NCBI RefSeq assembly: GCF_024713975.1 | Contig: NC_091100.1 | Location: 13,794,001-13,858,000 of the forward strand | Direction: 5' to 3' | DNA length: 64,000 bases | From: Paralichthys olivaceus | Taxonomy: Eukaryota > Chordata > Actinopteri > Pleuronectiformes > Paralichthyidae | Shown here: positions 27,729 through 38,631 of the stretch, in pieces | Numbering within the stretch: the stretch's first letter is position 1 | How the letters are laid out: each line of letters opens with the position of its first letter | The notes under the pieces: model-generated | The model's input: the letters and a program-made list of their open reading frames with translations, nothing else | Told to the model about the DNA's origin: nothing | The model's database searches: none | Made by a program: the position numbers and the translations under genes

Positions 27729-30034
27729 TTAAATCCCTCTGCTCTCCTCTTTGGCCACCCCCTCATCTGAATTCCTGCCCCCCTCTTAGAAAATAATTGA
27801 ACTCCTACTCGACACAGATTAAGAGCACAAGACACGAAAGAGTCCCTGTCATGTGTATACTCTGATGGGTTTGTTGACTTTGCTGAGTAAAAGTGGTTTG
27901 GATGTGTATGTACTCACCCACATACACTGAGCCTGGGTAATACATAGTGACGTAATAAGGGTCCTCTGCTTCCTCCATGATAAAAGCTCTGTTTGCATGA
28001 GAGTAATCCACTTGGTTGATTACTGCTGCTGGTGTCGTCTCCTCTGGTCTCTGGTAAACTCTGCTCTGCGGCTGCAACGGCAGGTCAGAGACCCCCTTTG
28101 AACCGCTGCCAGAGCTGTTTGAGTTGAATGGGCAGCGAGCCGCAGAGGGGGGCCAGCTCACAACACATTTCTCTGAGGGGTGTTCTAGTAGCTTTGAGAG
28201 CACGCTATGGTGATCAGGTGGGGCCAAAATATCTGTTTGATTCAGCCACATGTCACTGAGGTTCACCTCTTTGTGGTTTTTATTTCGCCCCGTGGCTTCC
28301 TCGTGATCTGACAGATGTTTTTTTGATGTGGTGCTCTCAGCAGGGGCAGGCCAAGGTCGGGAGGCCTCCTGAGTCTGAGGCGCCACCAGACACGTCTTGA
28401 GTCGAGTGTGTACATGCTGAGAAGCCTTCGTTCTCTGGTCGATGTCTCTTGATAGGCAGCTGTAATCCTTTGAGAAACAGTCAGACCGGTTTACTGTGCC
28501 ATGTGCATCCATCGTGACAGCCTGACTTGGGGCCTTCGACCAGATTCTGTGTCTCTGCTGGGATGTGACATGATGCGATCCTCCCGTTTGTGTGGGCGAG
28601 GAGCTTCCTGTTACTCTCCTTGTATACTTTTCATCCCCGGGTCTCCTGAGATTTAAACCTGATAGAAATGTTGTATCCACTTTTGTTTTATCGCTCAAAT
28701 CAAATGGTCTCCTCCTTGTCTGGATATTGGGTGAAACAGTTGACTGACTCTCAGGAGGCGCTGTGCGAAGTAAAATTTTATGAGTCAGCGGTAGAGCTGT
28801 ATTTCTCTCAGAGTACATTTGTTCATATGATTTGTTATTTGAAGCCAAAGCTGCAGTTTGAGTGTGATATCTATTCTGAGGGTAGTCTGTACACTTGCTT
28901 TGAGTTGCCAGTCCATCAAACACTGTCTGAGACTCTCTGTGAACAACATTAGACTTAATCCCCTCAGACTCTGATGAAAGAAACGTCTGTGTACCTGTCG
29001 CTCTACTTGGCAGAAACTCCTGCTGCTGTCTGATGTTTGACTTTGGTTTTGGGATTGAAGAAAAGTCTGAATTCCTTGGTGGAGGCTTTGGTTTATCTTT
29101 TGAAATGTTTTTGCCTTGCAGTGAGCAGGAATCCAGAGACATGGCTGCTTGTTTCTGAGACTCAGAGTGAGTGAGATGTTGAGACCCTCTGCTCATCATG
29201 GGGAATCTTCTCGTGAAATCCAGTAAAACCTCTTGGTCGAGAACTTTATGCTTTGCCTCATTTGAAAAACTTTCTTTTGGCTCAACTTCTGTATTCGAGA
29301 TGTTGATAGATCTAGCACGTCTCTCTGTTGCAACAGGAGAGGGCTGCTTCCCATTCTCCCCTTGGCACAGGGACGTTGGAGATGGACTCAGTCGGGGTGT
29401 TGGGACGGTCAGAGTCGGAGATACACTTGGCTGCAGCTGAGGTTGGTGCAGTAACGGAGAAAGATCACTCCACTGTGAGGCGGGGAGATGGAGCGAATCA
29501 CTTGGCTTTGGTTTCAGAGAGGTGGCAGTGGGAGAGGAATTTGGATTCGGAGCAGGACAAATGGAGAAACTGGGCTTTTTAGAAAAAGTTGGAGAGCTGC
29601 ATGTTTTGGGTTTGGCTCTTGGAAGCGTTGAAGCTCTTTCTCCGTGGATTCTCTGACATGATTTACTCCAAGAAGGCTGACTGGATGTCTCAGAGGAACA
29701 AATTGGAACAAATGATCTGGAGCCAAAAGAGGGAGGAGTTGTGTGAACTACAAAATGAATTCAGTAAAATATTTACACTGTTACATAACAGTAAAGCGAG
29801 TTGGAATATGAGCTGCAACTTATCTTACCTGTCAGTGCTTCTCTGTTTTGTGTCGTGTTTTTCAGAGATGAGTCCCTTCTCATCAAATGACGGAATCTGA
29901 ATCACTTTCTTTTTGATAACAGGAGAAGAGAGCGAGGGAGGCGGTGACAAACAAGCTGATGGATGTTCCCCTGTTTGTCTGGAAGATGAAGACACTTGAG
30001 GCATCAGAGGTGCCAGACGGTCATAAGCACTCAT
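27729..30034 (-). CDS. Unrecognised Ser/Pro-rich, largely disordered protein
   Basis: Three exons are proposed. The first, 29829-30034, has its ATG at 30034 one base after a CAG acceptor and ends in a GACAG/GTAAG donor. The second, 27918-29747, is open for about 609 codons. The third, 27729-27784, adds EGGRNSDEGVAKEESRGI and a stop, in perfect phase with the GTG-G/GTGAGT donor. The product is rich in Ser, Pro, Thr, Gln, Lys and Arg with PxxP-type stretches (for example KPKPPPRNSDF), so it is probably mostly disordered. Its C-terminal part (EEAEDPYYVTMYYPGSVYVG) is compact and aromatic and looks like a conserved motif. The 81-base intron between exons 1 and 2 leaves the frames one base out of step (two leftover bases meet an exon needing one). 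That suggests an alternative splice, a sequence error or a damaged 5' end. A shorter product could start at 29199. I do not recognise the family, and no function is proposed. Confidence 0.65.
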
Positions 30035-30039
30035 CCTGT

Positions 30040-31000
30040 TTTAGATAAATTAGACGAGAAGGCGATGAAAACAAAGAACAACAACAATAACAATGCCAGG
30101 GGTGAAAAAAGGAAAATCAAGTTCGAAGATAAATACTGAACTTTTGTCTCAGTCTGTGAATGAAATATTTAGATCCTTTATTTGGATAAAAATGGCAGCA
30201 ACACACGCACACACATATATATTTGTTCTTAAATTTCACAACGCATGTTTCCATTATGTAAAATGATGACATGTAAAATGAATATAGCTGAGAATTAAAT
30301 GTACTGTCAAAGTATAAAGTAGCATGCAAGGAAACTAATAATGTAAAGTGCAAGTACTTCAAAAATGTACTTGGATAACAGTGCAGTTACTGTCAAACAC
30401 TGCAATCTGAAATATATTGCCACCATAAATTCAACTGAAAAACAAACATCTATGGACAAAACGTTTTTAAAATTGTGATATAAGACACAGACCTGCAGCC
30501 GGACGCGCTGTCGCTGTTGTTGACAGTCTGAGTGAGTGAATAAGTGAACGAGAGCAGTAGGAAGTGGTGGGCACACAAGTGCCATTCTCCCCATTCCTTG
30601 ACACTAAGGCCTCACTGTTTCACTCCCACTCTGGTCACTTCTGTTGTTCGGCTGGTCGGACATCTGTCTGTGAAGTGTCAATGCGCCGTGTGATCACAGA
30701 AGAGGAAAAAGTAAAAAGTACCAATATAACAATGTAGAAACACTTAAATGCAAGTATGTTTTCTATATTGAAAAGTTTTCCCAAATTAAAGTAAGTTTAT
30801 TATCATTAAAAGTGTACGTACTAGATGTAGACGTATAAGAAGCATGTGTAGAAGTATACAAAAACGTTAAATAGAGGGAATGTAGTTACCATGGCACAGA
30901 TGTACTCCACAAATCTCAGGTATCATAATAACTTCATAATTACACAGACACATTAAACACAAATAATTGAGGGTTGAACAGTTTTATTTTTTATTTAACA
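30040..31000. other. Leader and intergenic region between the unnamed gene and smim45
   Basis: Upstream of the unnamed gene there must be a non-coding first exon, because its ATG exon starts with an acceptor. A weak donor (CTGCAG followed by GTCTGT) near 30493 is a candidate. The stretch near 30970-30995 contains minus-strand AATAAA signals suited to ending the smim45 transcript. Confidence 0.35.
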
Positions 31001-31743
31001 GAAGAAGCATATGATCATCAAAAGAGGTCTGTTACACATCCCAGTTTCCTCACCATGCTGTCAAGTAAAGTTTTCACAATGAAAATCAAAAAATATACAA
31101 TGGGAGCATTAACAAACACAACTTTTCTGTAATCTTGGTCCATCTAAGATAAACTTGGCACCTTGAATAAATTACTTGTATTTATTCTGCACATATTGTT
31201 TTATTAAAGTCACTACAGCATTTTGGCACGGTGGCACTGTAACAATCCACATGCATCTCAGCAGCGGCCATCACCACAGAGAGGATTTAAAAACCCTCAT
31301 TGCACTTATGTCATTCACTTCACTGACTAAATGCACAATATAAGTCAAGTCCATGAAATACGTAAAGTGATTGTCGAATTACAAAATGTATGTAAAAGTT
31401 GGCACTAGTATAAGATGGCATGACATTTACAAACATTTCTAAAGGGCAACATGTCCTCCAATAATCTCACAATCTCTTTCTGCAGGTGGTCGTCTCCTCT
31501 TTGTGCATTTGAAAAAAAACTTTAAATCCCCACTACAGTTTTCCCTGATGTCTACAGTAAAAATCTACAGACATGAGAGGAAAGTTGGAATGATAGGACA
31601 GAGCTTGAAATATCAGATAATCTTAGCCTCCATCCTTTGTCTCTCCCATTTTCTTTCTCCATCTTTTAAGGTGTTGGCCTCCATCCCTCCCGTGTCCCGG
31701 CAGCACCCCTGTCCAGATGGCCCCTGCCGCCTCGCCCTCTTGA

Positions 31744-31944
31744 TCATATCAGGGCATTGCTATCATCATCTCTGCAGTTCACGCTGGCCACCAGTGGGTG
31801 ATGTCGGACTGTTTTGTTGCTCCACTTGTGGGCATCCTGCAGCCCAGGCTCTAGAAAGTACAGGCACGCTCCGAATCCTGCCAGCACCAGAACCGACACC
31901 AGCAGGTAGAGGGGGACGAACCAGTCGAGGAACAGCCAGGACAT
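31744..31944 (-). CDS. smim45: Small integral membrane protein 45
   Basis: One coding exon of 66 residues with the ATG at 31944, five bases after a CCTGACAG acceptor, so the leader is spliced. The protein starts MSWLFLDWFVPLYLLVSVLV, continues as one hydrophobic transmembrane helix (about residues 8-31) and then has FLEPGLQDAHKW before a basic cytosol-type tail. Human SMIM45, as I recall it, has the same core (FLDWFVP, GFGAC, FEPGLQEAHKW) and a similar length. SMIM45 also lies beside SEPTIN3 and CENPM in human, which supports orthology. The cellular role of the protein is not established to my knowledge. The C-terminal twenty or so residues are the least conserved part. A 3' UTR of some 750 bases to the AATAAA near 30980 is likely. 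Confidence 0.82.
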   Translation of the reverse strand: MSWLFLDWFVPLYLLVSVLVLAGFGACLYFLEPGLQDAHKWSNKTVRHHPLVASVNCRDDDSNALI

Positions 31945-32329
31945 CACTGCTGTCAGGGGCAAAGGGAGACAGGAGGAGGAAGAGAGGACAGAAGAAAAAA
32001 ATGGATAGATGAGGGGACAGGGGAGGAGAGACATGATGGAAGAGGGGATGGAGAGGAGAGATTTCGGGTGAGCTGAGTTGTACTTATTGCAAACACTCCC
32101 TCTCTGCTGGGTTCAGTGTCATGCATGACAAACTGCAGCATCTCAGTGTCCCATTATTGGCACTCGCTGCTCAGAAATCCCTGCTGCTCCCTCGTTACAA
32201 TCACAAATACAGGACGAGGACAGGATTTCTCAACGCTCTGAAATTCATAATATTCAACTTGCAAAACAAACACAGTTGTTGAGCCCCTGCATTCAAAATA
32301 GTGCATGATAGTAGAGAGAAGCATGTTAC

Positions 32330-32440
32330 CTGTAGACGCTGCTGAATCAGTGCAGTCTCTGTGCGTTTGAGGGTGGAAGTGATGCACGGCAGCTGAGAGT
32401 CCAGACAATCATCAGATCACTTCCAGCGCTGCAGCTCCCT
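32330..32440 (-). other. smim45: Probable smim45 non-coding first exon
   Basis: A donor (CTACAG followed by GTAACA) lies after position 32330, about 385 bases upstream of the smim45 acceptor, with moderately CG-rich sequence upstream to about 32570. This fits a spliced 5' leader. The transcription start is unknown. Confidence 0.45.
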
Positions 32441-32799
32441 CTGTTGCGTGTGAGACAGCGGAAGAAAAGCGAATCACAGGTGTTCTCTGAGAGGCACGAG
32501 AGACAGAGGAGGCTGCACGCTGCGGCTTCATCCTCCAGCTCCTGCCTCTGACGTTCAAAAGGGAGGGGTGGGGTTGCCATGACAACGCGGATGGCTGAAG
32601 AGGATGGAGGGAGGGAAAACTTATATAACTATAATCATTTTTTTGGGGTGGGTGATAGGGTTGGAGGAGGAAGAGAGAGGAGACGGGGGAGAAACAAGCC
32701 CCTCAGATGTCTCTGGATGCTCACAGCCATGCTGCCCGCTGCGTAAAATCAATTCCACTCCATTTAAACACAGAGGCCATCTCACAGTTTATGTGACAT

Positions 32800-33010
32800 T
32801 GAGAGAGAGAGGGGGGGGGGGGGGGATATTTTCTTGTGAGACAGCTCCTCTCATATCTGCTCTGAAAGGTGGCAGCTGCAGCTTTTCATGGAGTCACTCC
32901 CATTAGTTTTTGTGTTTTTTTGTCTATCTGCTTCCAAGACAAAGGAGTGCATCCAGAGATGATGATGATGATGGTGATGATGATGATGATGATGATGATG
33001 ATGGTGATGA
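32800..33010. repeat. Poly-G run and (GAT)n microsatellite
   Basis: A GA/G run reaches a 15-base or longer G homopolymer at about 32810-32825. A GAT/GGT trinucleotide array occupies about 32958-33007. Translated in the wrong frames the array yields poly-His or poly-Met, which is not a protein signal. Confidence 0.9.
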
Positions 33011-33900
33011 TGGCCTACATAATAAAAAGTTGTCACGTTCTTTTTAAGGCCATTTTTAGCTCCTTCTGCACAGGCAGCAGATTTGTGAAAAGCAGTTGAA
33101 CAGATCAGCTCCACAGACAGAGCTGTGACATCTCCAAACAGAAAAGATGACACATGACATCCTGGTTCATGAGGTACATAATATAAGAGCGTATCACTCC
33201 AATTTTAGGTTCTGATTCCAGTAAATCTAAAAAACATGTCAGATCTTTTAACACCACGTGTACTGAAAGTGTCCTTTTAATGAGGCAAAAATCCACAAAC
33301 CAAAAAGCACAGGAAAACTAGAGGCTGGGCTGACAAAACGTCCATAAACAGAAAAACACTGGGAAACTAGAAAAAGATTGAAAAGGGTTCAACTGAAACA
33401 AGCATAAAAAAACCAGGGAAACACAAAGAACTTACAAGTGCAGGATATAGGTGGGTGACGTGATGCGGCATGAAGACAATGAAATGACAGAGACAGAACT
33501 GAGGACTTGATTGAATAAAACTGAAGTGATGACAAACTAGAGACTGGTGGCACAGGAGAAACAGGAGAAACACACCAAGGCAGGAGGTTAGTGAACAGAA
33601 ACACAAGGGAGATCAGACTTTCAAAATAAAACAGGAAACAGAGTGGAACACATATCTAAAAATAGAATGAAACACAAATCTAAACCGAGTGGAAAACAGA
33701 CTGAAACCGAAAAAAACACAGAGTGGGACACAGAGTGGGACCAAGGAAACACAGGCAAAGGTCAAATAAAAAAGAGAATCAATAATAAAAACTCAAACTC
33801 TTCTTAATCAGTAGGTAAAGTCCAGAAAGTGTCCAGAGTTCATAATCATGACACCTTTCTCTCAGGACTCTCACTCTGAGGAACAATCTCCCTGAGGAAA
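33010..33900. other. Intergenic low-complexity DNA
   Basis: No gene seen. From about 33300 to 33740 the sequence is purine-rich with loosely repeated 'aaacacagagtgggac'-type phrases, resembling a decayed minisatellite. Confidence 0.4.
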
Positions 33901-33904
33901 TCCA

Positions 33905-34240
33905 TCATTTTTAGGTACAGTGTGTAGAATTTAGTGACATCTAGTGGTGAAATTGCAATTTGCAGCTAAATACCCCTCAACTCACACCCCCCCTTCCAAA
34001 CATGTAAAAGAACCTGTGGATGACTTCAGTTGTCGTAAAAAACTCAAAAGGTTATAAGTTTGTCCAGTCGGGGCTACTGAAAAAAACATGGCGGCCTCCG
34101 TAGAGAGGACCCCCTTGATGTAAATATAAAGTATTTAAATGTAAGAGGATATATGAGGATTATTTTATATTCAATTACTACCAATAGTGGGATTTCTTAT
34201 ATGAAAGGTGCTACAATAAAGTTATTATTGTTATTGTTAT
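33905..34240 (+). repeat. Interspersed repeat copy (TTTAGTGACATCTAGTGG type)
   Basis: It contains 'acagtgtgtagaatttagtg' and 'acatctagtggtgaa', then 'acatggcggcctccgtagag' and 'aaatataaagtatttaaat'. The inverted copy at 63.69-63.99 kb has the same landmarks in reverse order. No coding potential. Confidence 0.7.
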
Positions 34241-34319
34241 TAACATTATTATTATTACAACCCTTGTAGGAATCTAGAGTTGGATAAGCTAACACAAATG
34301 GGGCTGGATGGTAGCAGTG

Positions 34320-35075
34320 TGTTGGTTTGTACATTGTGGGGGGGGATAAGAACAGATGCTAATGGGGAGATTATTAAAGAACTGATAGAGGAAAAGGTCT
34401 GGTCTGCCTAAATGATGGAGCAGGGACGAGGTTAGATGTTCACACAAGAAACACCTCAGCACTATACACTTAACCTTAGTGTCAAGGAATGTAGCAAGGA
34501 TATGTGAGTGGTGACTGGAAAAAGGCAATGATTGTTCAGGATCAGAAACTAGGAAAGGAGCAATCTAATTGAATGAATGGGAAAAGTAATGCAAAAAATG
34601 ATTATGGAAAGATTAGCATTTTATATGGATAGGAGAGGAATGTTATCTCACCATCAGAGTGGATTTAGGAGAAGATGAGGAACTGTAGACCTGGTTAAGA
34701 AAGCACAAGTTAATAAAGAGTCTGAAATGGCAGTTTTTGATAGAAAAGGCATATTGTATAATATCATATCATTTCATTTCATATTAAATCACCATATCAT
34801 TGATATCGTTTGGAAGGAGGGATAAATGATTAAATTAAACATGATAGCAGGTAGGACATACAATTGGATCAAAGACTTTTTTTTTGATAGGTTTATTCTA
34901 GTAAGAGTTGGGAGAGCTTTATCAGGATGGTGGAATAAGGTACTCATCAGGGCAGTGTCAGTAGTCCAATATTGTTTCCCTTATGATAATGATGTGTTCT
35001 CTTAAGTTCAGGGTGATCACTCTTTGTTGATGATGGAGTCATTATATTATGGGGTGAAAAAATAAGAGGCAACTA
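34320..35075 (+). mobile_element. Decayed LINE retrotransposon, endonuclease and RT remnants
   Basis: Conceptual translation in shifting plus-strand frames gives endonuclease-like text around 34350-34470 (LVCLNDGAGTRLDVHTRNTS). It then gives reverse-transcriptase text around 34613-34740 (LAFYMDRRGMLSHHQSGFRR, then GTVDLVKKAQ after an in-frame stop) and a final part near 34870-35070 with a DDGVI catalytic-motif remnant. The order endonuclease then RT, the TSALYTLTLVS and HHQSGFRR motifs and the absence of LTRs point to a non-LTR element, perhaps of the I/Nimbus group. Stops and frame changes show it is dead. It is 5' truncated and has large internal deletions, since an intact element would be several kb. 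Confidence 0.8.
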
Positions 35076-35248
35076 ATGTGGTAGAAAAAGCACATTTTAT
35101 TTGTATTGCATCAAATCACAATATACATTATCTCTACTTTGCATAGAAGGTCAAGACCTTAACGATTATAGAGAAATCAAAAGTTATCTGGAGAGAAAAA
35201 CTCCTCATTAACTGAAAGAAAGTGCAGTGCATGATGGGAGCCAGTCGT

Positions 35249-35992
35249 TCAGGTCCATTTTCTCAGAAGGACCAGAGAATAATGCAGAATGGCTCCGCCA
35301 ACATACACACACACACAGATCTGTAGAGACCGGCAGCTATAGCAATGCCACGGAGATTCTGCTGCAGGAGTCTTCTGTTGAATGTCAAAATCTGCAGACT
35401 CCTGCAGAGGCTCAGCAGCCAGACACTTGTTTCTGAGATTATCACCCAGGAGTTTGTTCTTGTGTCTTGTCTTCAGCTGCTCATTCAAATCCCACAACGT
35501 ATTTTCAAAACCATCTGTAAATGAATGACGCTCCTTGGTGGTCCTCTCAGTGTCATTGATCTCCATGTGCATCTTTGCTATGGTCTCATCGCTGCTGAGG
35601 AGGTTTGTTGATTTTACGCTCTGAAGCTTCTCTGAAGCTTCCTGTTGCATGGCCTCATTCTGAGCTTTAAGTAAAGCCACCTTTTCAACGAGGGACCTGT
35701 TTTGTTTGCATAGGACATTGTTTTGTTCTTGCAGAGTAACAGTTTCATTGAACAGAGTTTCATTCTCTGCCTGAGTTTCACGTAGCAAGGACTCAGACCA
35801 TTTCTGCTTATGTTTGAGGTGGTTCTCTCTGTGCTGCAGATCCTCCACTGTTGTTAACAGATCCTTGTTGTTTTTCTGAAGCACCTCTATCAGGTGCTCA
35901 TTCTCAGCCTGCTTCTGTAGCAGCTTATCATTGCGACAGTACCTGGAGCGCCATTTATTCTCGGTTCCTGATAACTCTCCTGACTCAGACAT
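35249..35992 (-). CDS. Intronless coiled-coil protein, unrecognised
   Basis: An uninterrupted frame of 247 residues starts at an ATG in good context (GAC-ATG-T). Residues about 20-150 are rich in Glu, Lys, Gln, Asn and Leu with heptad-like spacing (LLQKQAENEHLIEVLQKNNK), predicting a long coiled coil. The last 40 residues look unrelated (WHCYSC, VCVYVGG) and overlap CA-repeat-like sequence, so the true C-terminus may have been replaced by read-through. No splice signals interrupt the frame. An AATAAA lies about 150 bases downstream (minus strand near 35096), but it falls in repeat-like sequence. It may be a retrocopy, a single exon of a larger gene, or a fish-specific orphan. A second Lys/Glu-rich frame lies just upstream at 36189-36430. 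No function proposed. Confidence 0.5.
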   Translation of the reverse strand: MSESGELSGTENKWRSRYCRNDKLLQKQAENEHLIEVLQKNNKDLLTTVEDLQHRENHLKHKQKWSESLLRETQAENETLFNETVTLQEQNNVLCKQNRSLVEKVALLKAQNEAMQQEASEKLQSVKSTNLLSSDETIAKMHMEINDTERTTKERHSFTDGFENTLWDLNEQLKTRHKNKLLGDNLRNKCLAAEPLQESADFDIQQKTPAAESPWHCYSCRSLQICVCVYVGGAILHYSLVLLRKWT

Positions 35993-35999
35993 GTCTTCT

Positions 36000-37740
36000 G
36001 TTACATGTTAAATTATTAGGTTGGAAATATTCCTGCTGTGTCCCTGTATCATGTCTCTCTGTGTCAAAATTCGAAAGAAATGCTAACACTGAAGCACACG
36101 TATTTACAGTATGTAAACAGATCAAAGGAAGAATAAAGGGGAGCAATCAAAGGGCAGCTGCTACATGGGACATGTGTCCTTTCAAAATTTAACCAATGAC
36201 TTCACGTACGTTTGTCGGTAATGCACGTTTATGTTGGTTGCCACCCTCCAATAAATCGAACTTCCTGTCACACTTTATAATAACAGGATAATATCCTCTT
36301 TTAAATCTCTCTCGAAGACACAATTTTTTATTTTTGCATTTGTGCTCTAATGCTGTATGATCCTCAAATAGCTTTGACCATTTCCTTTTGTTAGCCTTCA
36401 ATTTTTCTTTTTCAACTTGTGAAGCACCTTGTGATGTGTTTTGAAAGGTGCTATATATATATATATTTACAACATTATAATTCATGTTATCAGTGGTTTT
36501 ATTCATTCAATAAGACTATATGATCTAATTCGTTTTTTTATTTATGTTAAAATGTCTTTACTTTGATATGTTTCCTTGAACGAGGACAACTCTCTCAGGA
36601 GAGTGCATACATTCAACAAGCGTTATCAGTTCCCTTAAATTCATTTAAACAAAACCAAATTACACCCATGCTTAGATATTAGGTCCTATAATATACCAGA
36701 TTTTTATTTCATAAGACATCAATTTATTATTCCCATGGAAAAATGGTGAATTTAGAAACAGCACAAATGTGAATAAGGAACGAGGTTACAAAATAAAACA
36801 GGGAGTGTATAGAAAGTCCAAAAAGTCCTTCAAAAAGATCAGGCATCAAGAATCATGACAAACCAACAAATTAACAAACAAAGTGAAAATATTACTAGAC
36901 TTGTTCCCAGTGCTGCCCCCTGGTGTTTTCACAGTCCACCAACATTAATGGAGATGACAAAACATAAGGAAAGAGAAGCATCAAAGCCAGAAGTTTAAAA
37001 ATGTGCCAAAACGTTGTAAACTGATGAAAACTAAAGACAGTTAGGCAATACAATAAAAACATATCCACTCTGCGCCTGTTTGTGTAATGAATGTAAATGT
37101 CTGGTCACACTGATGTAAATGGTAATGAGTGGCTATTTCCCTTTGTCAAAACTGTGTTCACTGGAGGTTTACACACAAAAGCTTTATCATTCCAAGTCAC
37201 TGCAACTTTGTGGTTGTGTTCAAACAGTAACATATCTGAAGGGGACTCAATCGCACAATATTATGATAATGATATGATATGGTAATTTCACAGTGAAAAC
37301 ATGTTAAGGAAATCATTCAAACACATATATAAAGCCACACACGTGAAGATATTTCGTCTATGAAAAAAACAATATAATCTTCATTTCACATAAACCAGGT
37401 AGGATGAACACAAAGTTAAGTTAACTCTGCACAACAGACTATTCATAAAAAGCTCTGAACACAACGTCCAGCACAATAAAAAGTGACAGTATATTGTAGA
37501 ACTGTTCGAGGAGGACTGACACAAGTGTCTTAAATAAGTGATCATTATCAGAATAGTTGGTGCTATATTGTCTGTCAATGAATCATTAAATCACTGGTTG
37601 TTCCAGGACTGTCTGGCTGATCACTCCACACTCACATTTATCATCTGGCTCAGATCAGGTCTTTTCACAGGGTGTTTGGTGATGTGAAAATGTTATGTCA
37701 GTATCAGTGGAGTTTTATTTCATCTGCAGAGTGTGTGACT
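36000..37740. other. Mostly non-coding; one weak Lys-rich frame
   Basis: The minus-strand frame at 36189-36506 encodes a Lys/Glu-rich segment (KLKANKRKWSKLFEDH). Its beginning overlaps a 'ggtgctatatatatat' SINE-type end, so I do not call it a gene. It might be an exon or paralogous fragment related to the coiled-coil ORF downstream. The remainder holds AT-rich DNA and a partial interspersed-element end near 36590-36690. Confidence 0.35.
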
Positions 37741-37744
37741 CACA

Positions 37745-38631
37745 CATGCTGTGGCCGAGGATGGTGAATTTAGTCCACTGCAGCCCTGTGGGAGTCATTT
37801 CGCAAAAACATCACATCTAATTAAATCTAGTTGTTCTTACTGCTGTATAACACCATTGATTTTACTGCCACAAAAGATCCTCCAGAGTCCTGAAGAAACT
37901 CAAACTATTGCTGCTGTGACGCCTGAGTGAAACTAATGTAGAAAGCTCCACCAGGAAGAAGTGATGAATGACCATGACCTGTCAGGTCAATCGCCACATA
38001 TCTGTTCTCTGAGAGGTAGCACAGAAAGAGCTTTGAATCAAACACATCGCAGACATTTCAGAAACAACCTGGAGGAATGGGAACCCCTGCCTATTCTGGT
38101 AATATGATGCCTTTTTTTTCTTGTTAAATTATGACTTAAGTTTCAATAATTTTCTTTTCTTTTCCAAACATAGACCTTTTATAAAATTAAAAAGTACGCA
38201 TTATTAACATCTGAAAGATGCTTTCTGTCTGTCTACGTAATTTTGTCTTTCTGTTTGTCCATATGCTCATTTTCTGGTACTTTTTGGTTTTAATTAGTTA
38301 TTTGATGCTATAAAAAATGGGTTAAATTACTATTATTTTCCACTGAACACACTATATACTAATCCCATATGTGGTTTGGTTTTGGGACAACTTAGTCAGG
38401 GTTGTTAAGGATCTCAAACACAGGTATAATCGCTGTCATATGCCAAAAGCTTGATTACTTATTATCTACTCTGGCGTGTCATGATTTACCTTTGGGCAGC
38501 AGGGGAATGAGGGAGTTCAATGTACCACAGTTGTCAGCCCAGCCGTGAATGCAGCACAGGACGACCGTGAACAGGACCCCAGACTTTACATCTGATTTCT
38601 TCCCATGCCACAGGAACAGAGAGCTCCGACA
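37745..38631 (-). pseudogene. Truncated serine hydrolase-like pseudogene (third serhl copy)
   Basis: Three fragments align in order with exons 2-4 of the neighbouring serhl genes. The first, 38490-38631, matches the VSELSVPVAW start and the HGWADNCGT end. The second, at about 37910-38008, starts ENRYVAIDLTGHGHSS. The third, 37745-37791, is LQWTKFTILGHSM. The first is 142 bases long against 144 in both intact copies. The two missing bases fall just before the HGWADNCG codons, and the shifted frame meets TGA soon after. The second fragment runs into TAG near its end. No equivalents of exon 1 or exons 5-12 are seen to the left, so the copy is truncated and frameshifted. Splice sites around the fragments are still recognisable, suggesting fairly recent decay. 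Confidence 0.85.

Noticed and set aside
31503-32012. 169-codon plus-strand frame
   Set aside because: Antisense to smim45 and its upstream intron. The minus strand has the conserved protein and splice sites.
32851-33153. Open frame with a long polyhistidine run (and the opposite-strand polymethionine frame)
   Set aside because: Produced by the (GAT)n microsatellite. No other protein-like sequence and no splice context.
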